In this document: piece by piece, positions 4,207-5,977 of the stretch | How positions within the stretch are numbered: position 1 is the stretch's first letter | How the letters are laid out: the number at the start of each line of letters is the position of its first letter | Source: Cryomorphaceae bacterium | GTDB lineage: Bacteria > Bacteroidota > Bacteroidia > Flavobacteriales > Schleiferiaceae | DNA: 5,977 bases | Assembly (NCBI GenBank): GCA_003445735.1 | Contig: DMCR01000025.1 | Coordinates: 1 to 5,977, forward strand | Direction: 5' to 3' | Translations under genes and position numbers: made by a program | The notes under the pieces: generated by a model | Seen by the model: the letters and a program-made list of their open reading frames with translations, nothing else | Databases searched by the model: none | Told to the model about the DNA's origin: nothing

Positions 4207-5977
4207 ACTTCTTTTCATGTTGTTAAGCTTTGGGTGGTCACTTCCAGTGGCCGCCCAAACTTGTTCATTGACCCTAGACGGAACGATCAAAGATGCGCAC
4301 GACCAAAGCCCAATGGATGAAGTTAGCATCTTTATTACCGAAACTGGAATAGAACAGTGGACGGACAGCCATGGTCGATTCTCTTTTGAAAATCTCTGTC
4401 CAGGCACCTACCATGCCTTACTGCAACACATCGGCTGCCCATCTAAGCGGGTTTTGGTACAGGTATTCCAAAACACAACCCTCTCTTTGACCTTGGAGCA
4501 TCACGAAAACATGCTCCACGAGGTGGACGTGCACGATAAGCATGAGCACGCGATTAACGAGCAAAGTCTTAGCATCTTAACTCTTGACAACAGTGCCGGA
4601 AAGTCACTCGCTGCTTCAGTGAGTCGTTTGGCGGGCGTGAGTATACTAGGCAATGGTGCAGATATTGGATTGCCTGTAGTTCACGGATTGTGGGGTAATA
4701 GACTTACCCTAGTTAATAACGGCGTAGTCCATACAGGACAGCAATGGGCCGGCGACCACAGCCCAGAGATTGATCTTAATAGCGCTAGCGAGGTGAGCGT
4801 AATTAGCGGAGCTGCTGCGATGCGTTATCCGGGTACGCATATGGGTGGGATTGTGATTTTAGAATCGGGCCAAATTCCTTTCGATCCTCACATTCACGGA
4901 AAAATCCGCTCTACGACTGAAAGCAACGGTCGCGGCGGAACAGTCAACGGACAATTCTATAAGGGCTTAGAAACGCTCCAATGGCGTGCAGGAGGCACAT
5001 TAAAGCAGTACGGCGATCGACATGCCCCAACCTATTTCTTAAATAATACGGGGACGCGCCAAGCGCACGCAAACGCCGAACTGCGCAAGCAATGGAACAA
5101 CACCCTCGAATGGGAGGGAAAATACAATTACTTCAGCGCGGAATATGGCATCATGCGAGGGAGCCACATCGGTAATCTTACCGACCTACAAAGTGCCTTC
5201 TCACGTGAAATACCATTTTTCACAGATTCTATGTTCTCCTACGAAATTGAGGCGCCTCGTCAAAGGGTGAAGCACCACCAACTGAAATCTGGTCTCAAAA
5301 AACATATAGAACTGGGGGCCTTGGAGTGGCACATCGCTGGCCAACGCGATCAGCGCCGAGAATACGATGTACGACGCAGCGGTAGAAGTGATATGCCTGC
5401 CCTCTCCTTAATACAGTACAGCATTCAAAACGAGGTACAATTCTCTAACGAATGGCTCGAAACAGGCTATCAATTCTTAGGAAGAAACAACTGGAACTTA
5501 CCTGAAACAGGTATCATTCCTCTCCTTCCCAACTATACCGCCTTCACCAATGGTGCTTTTTTGGCGTTAGACCGCTCCTTTGACCACTATGAACTAGAGT
5601 TTGGTACTCGATACGATTACACTTTCAGAAGTATCTCAAAGCTATCAAACAGCGTACCTCGAGTACCAGTATACTACGACGATAAATACCACAACTTCAG
5701 TGCATTGGGGAGGGTTAGCACAAACTTGGGGACGAAATGGCAACTCCTTGCGGAGAGTTCGCTTCGCCAACGACCGCCTGAAATAAATGAAATGTATTCC
5801 TTTGGGCTGCACCAGGGTGTTAGTGGTATTGAAGAAGGGAACCTCGAATTACGACAAGAAACAGGGCTAAAATCTTCCCTTCAATTACGAGGTAAGGTAA
5901 ACGACAAACTTCATTTAGATGTTCGGGGCTACGCCCACTTCTTTAACGGGTACATTTACTTGCAGCCCCAGCAAACC
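4199..5977 (+). CDS. TonB-dependent outer-membrane receptor, metal-importer-like (3' end missing)
   Basis: 593 residues are visible with no stop before the right edge. I place the start at TTG 4199: this adds Asn-Lys-Leu-Leu-Phe before Met7 and gives a normal signal peptide with a positive charge, ending in PVAAQ (cleavage near Ala19). The ATG at 4217 would leave it with no basic residue; a stop at 4193 blocks any longer form. Next come a carboxypeptidase-regulatory-like beta domain (about 22-98: LDGTIKDAHDQSPMDEV, DSHGRFSFENLCPGTYHALL), a His-rich segment (six His between 101 and 117), a plug domain (about 122-227: SVSRLAGVSILG, VVHGLWGNRLTLVNNGV, GAAAMRYPGTHMGGIVIL) and the beginning of the barrel, including RQRPPEINEMYSFGLHQG. 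Such receptors import scarce ligands across the outer membrane using TonB-ExbBD energy. The His-rich segment and the accessory lipoprotein fit a ZnuD-like metal receptor; substrate is inferred. The 8-base overlap with the lipoprotein gene indicates coupling. Confidence 0.92.
   Translation, partial: MNKLLFMLLSFGWSLPVAAQTCSLTLDGTIKDAHDQSPMDEVSIFITETGIEQWTDSHGRFSFENLCPGTYHALLQHIGCPSKRVLVQVFQNTTLSLTLEHHENMLHEVDVHDKHEHAINEQSLSILTLDNSAGKSLAASVSRLAGVSILGNGADIGLPVVHGLWGNRLTLVNNGVVHTGQQWAGDHSPEIDLNSASEVSVISGAAAMRYPGTHMGGIVILESGQIPFDPHIHGKIRSTTESNGRGGTVNGQFYKGLETLQWRAGGTLKQYGDRHAPTYFLNNTGTRQAHANAELRKQWNNTLEWEGKYNYFSAEYGIMRGSHIGNLTDLQSAFSREIPFFTDSMFSYEIEAPRQRVKHHQLKSGLKKHIELGALEWHIAGQRDQRREYDVRRSGRSDMPALSLIQYSIQNEVQFSNEWLETGYQFLGRNNWNLPETGIIPLLPNYTAFTNGAFLALDRSFDHYELEFGTRYDYTFRSISKLSNSVPRVPVYYDDKYHNFSALGRVSTNLGTKWQLLAESSLRQRPPEINEMYSFGLHQGVSGIEEGNLELRQETGLKSSLQLRGKVNDKLHLDVRGYAHFFNGYIYLQPQQT

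Noticed and set aside
4045..4407. Minus-strand open frame of 120 codons across the lipoprotein/receptor junction
   Set aside because: It is antisense to two coherent coding regions with clear protein families and has no recognisable motif or promoter.
5601..5786. Plus-strand open frame of 61 codons
   Set aside because: It is an out-of-frame reading inside the TonB receptor barrel, whose own frame stays open throughout.
3661..5977. SusC/SusD-type glycan uptake pair
   Set aside because: The lipoprotein is far too small for SusD, appears all-beta and not helical, and comes before the receptor instead of after it.

Overview
The window looks like chromosomal DNA of a Bacteroidota bacterium, probably a flavobacterium-like lineage. 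The evidence is a C-terminal type A sorting domain of the type IX secretion system (T9SS), an AMP nucleosidase of the Bacteroidota type, a TonB-dependent receptor with an N-terminal carboxypeptidase-regulatory-like domain, promoter-like TAnnTTTG (-7) elements, and A/T-rich leaders without Shine-Dalgarno sites. I see no tRNA, rRNA, insertion sequence, CRISPR array or phage gene. Genes fill nearly the whole window, and no intergenic gap exceeds about 145 bases.

Layout. (1) Positions 1-1802, minus strand: a two-gene unit. It encodes a secreted MbnP-family (copper-binding-type) protein with a T9SS tail, then a di-heme cytochrome c peroxidase/MauG/MbnH-type lipoprotein. The second gene overlaps the first by 38 bases and runs off the left edge. 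(2) Positions 1909-2679, plus strand: AMP nucleosidase, divergent from the MbnP unit, with promoter-like elements for both directions in 1824-1856. (3) Positions 2744-3517, minus strand: a prohibitin-like SPFH/band 7 protein anchored as a lipoprotein, convergent with the AMP nucleosidase across a 64-base gap with a weak hairpin. (4) Positions 3661-5977, plus strand: a small acidic lipoprotein followed, with an 8-base overlap, by a TonB-dependent receptor that runs off the right edge. The 143-base gap before this operon holds a perfect 15-base palindrome on its predicted -33 element and a related degenerate copy nearer the SPFH gene.

How the parts may work together. In methanotrophs, MbnH-type di-heme enzymes convert a tryptophan of MbnP to kynurenine, which creates a copper site. 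The pair here has the same adjacent order, and the MbnP-like protein has only two tryptophans, both in one W-x-W motif. The right-hand operon has the form of an outer-membrane metal importer: a His-rich segment before the plug domain, a cell-surface or periplasmic lipoprotein partner, and a palindromic operator-like site. Zinc under a Zur/Fur-type repressor is my preferred but unproven reading. AMP nucleosidase and the SPFH protein appear to be housekeeping genes unrelated to either system.
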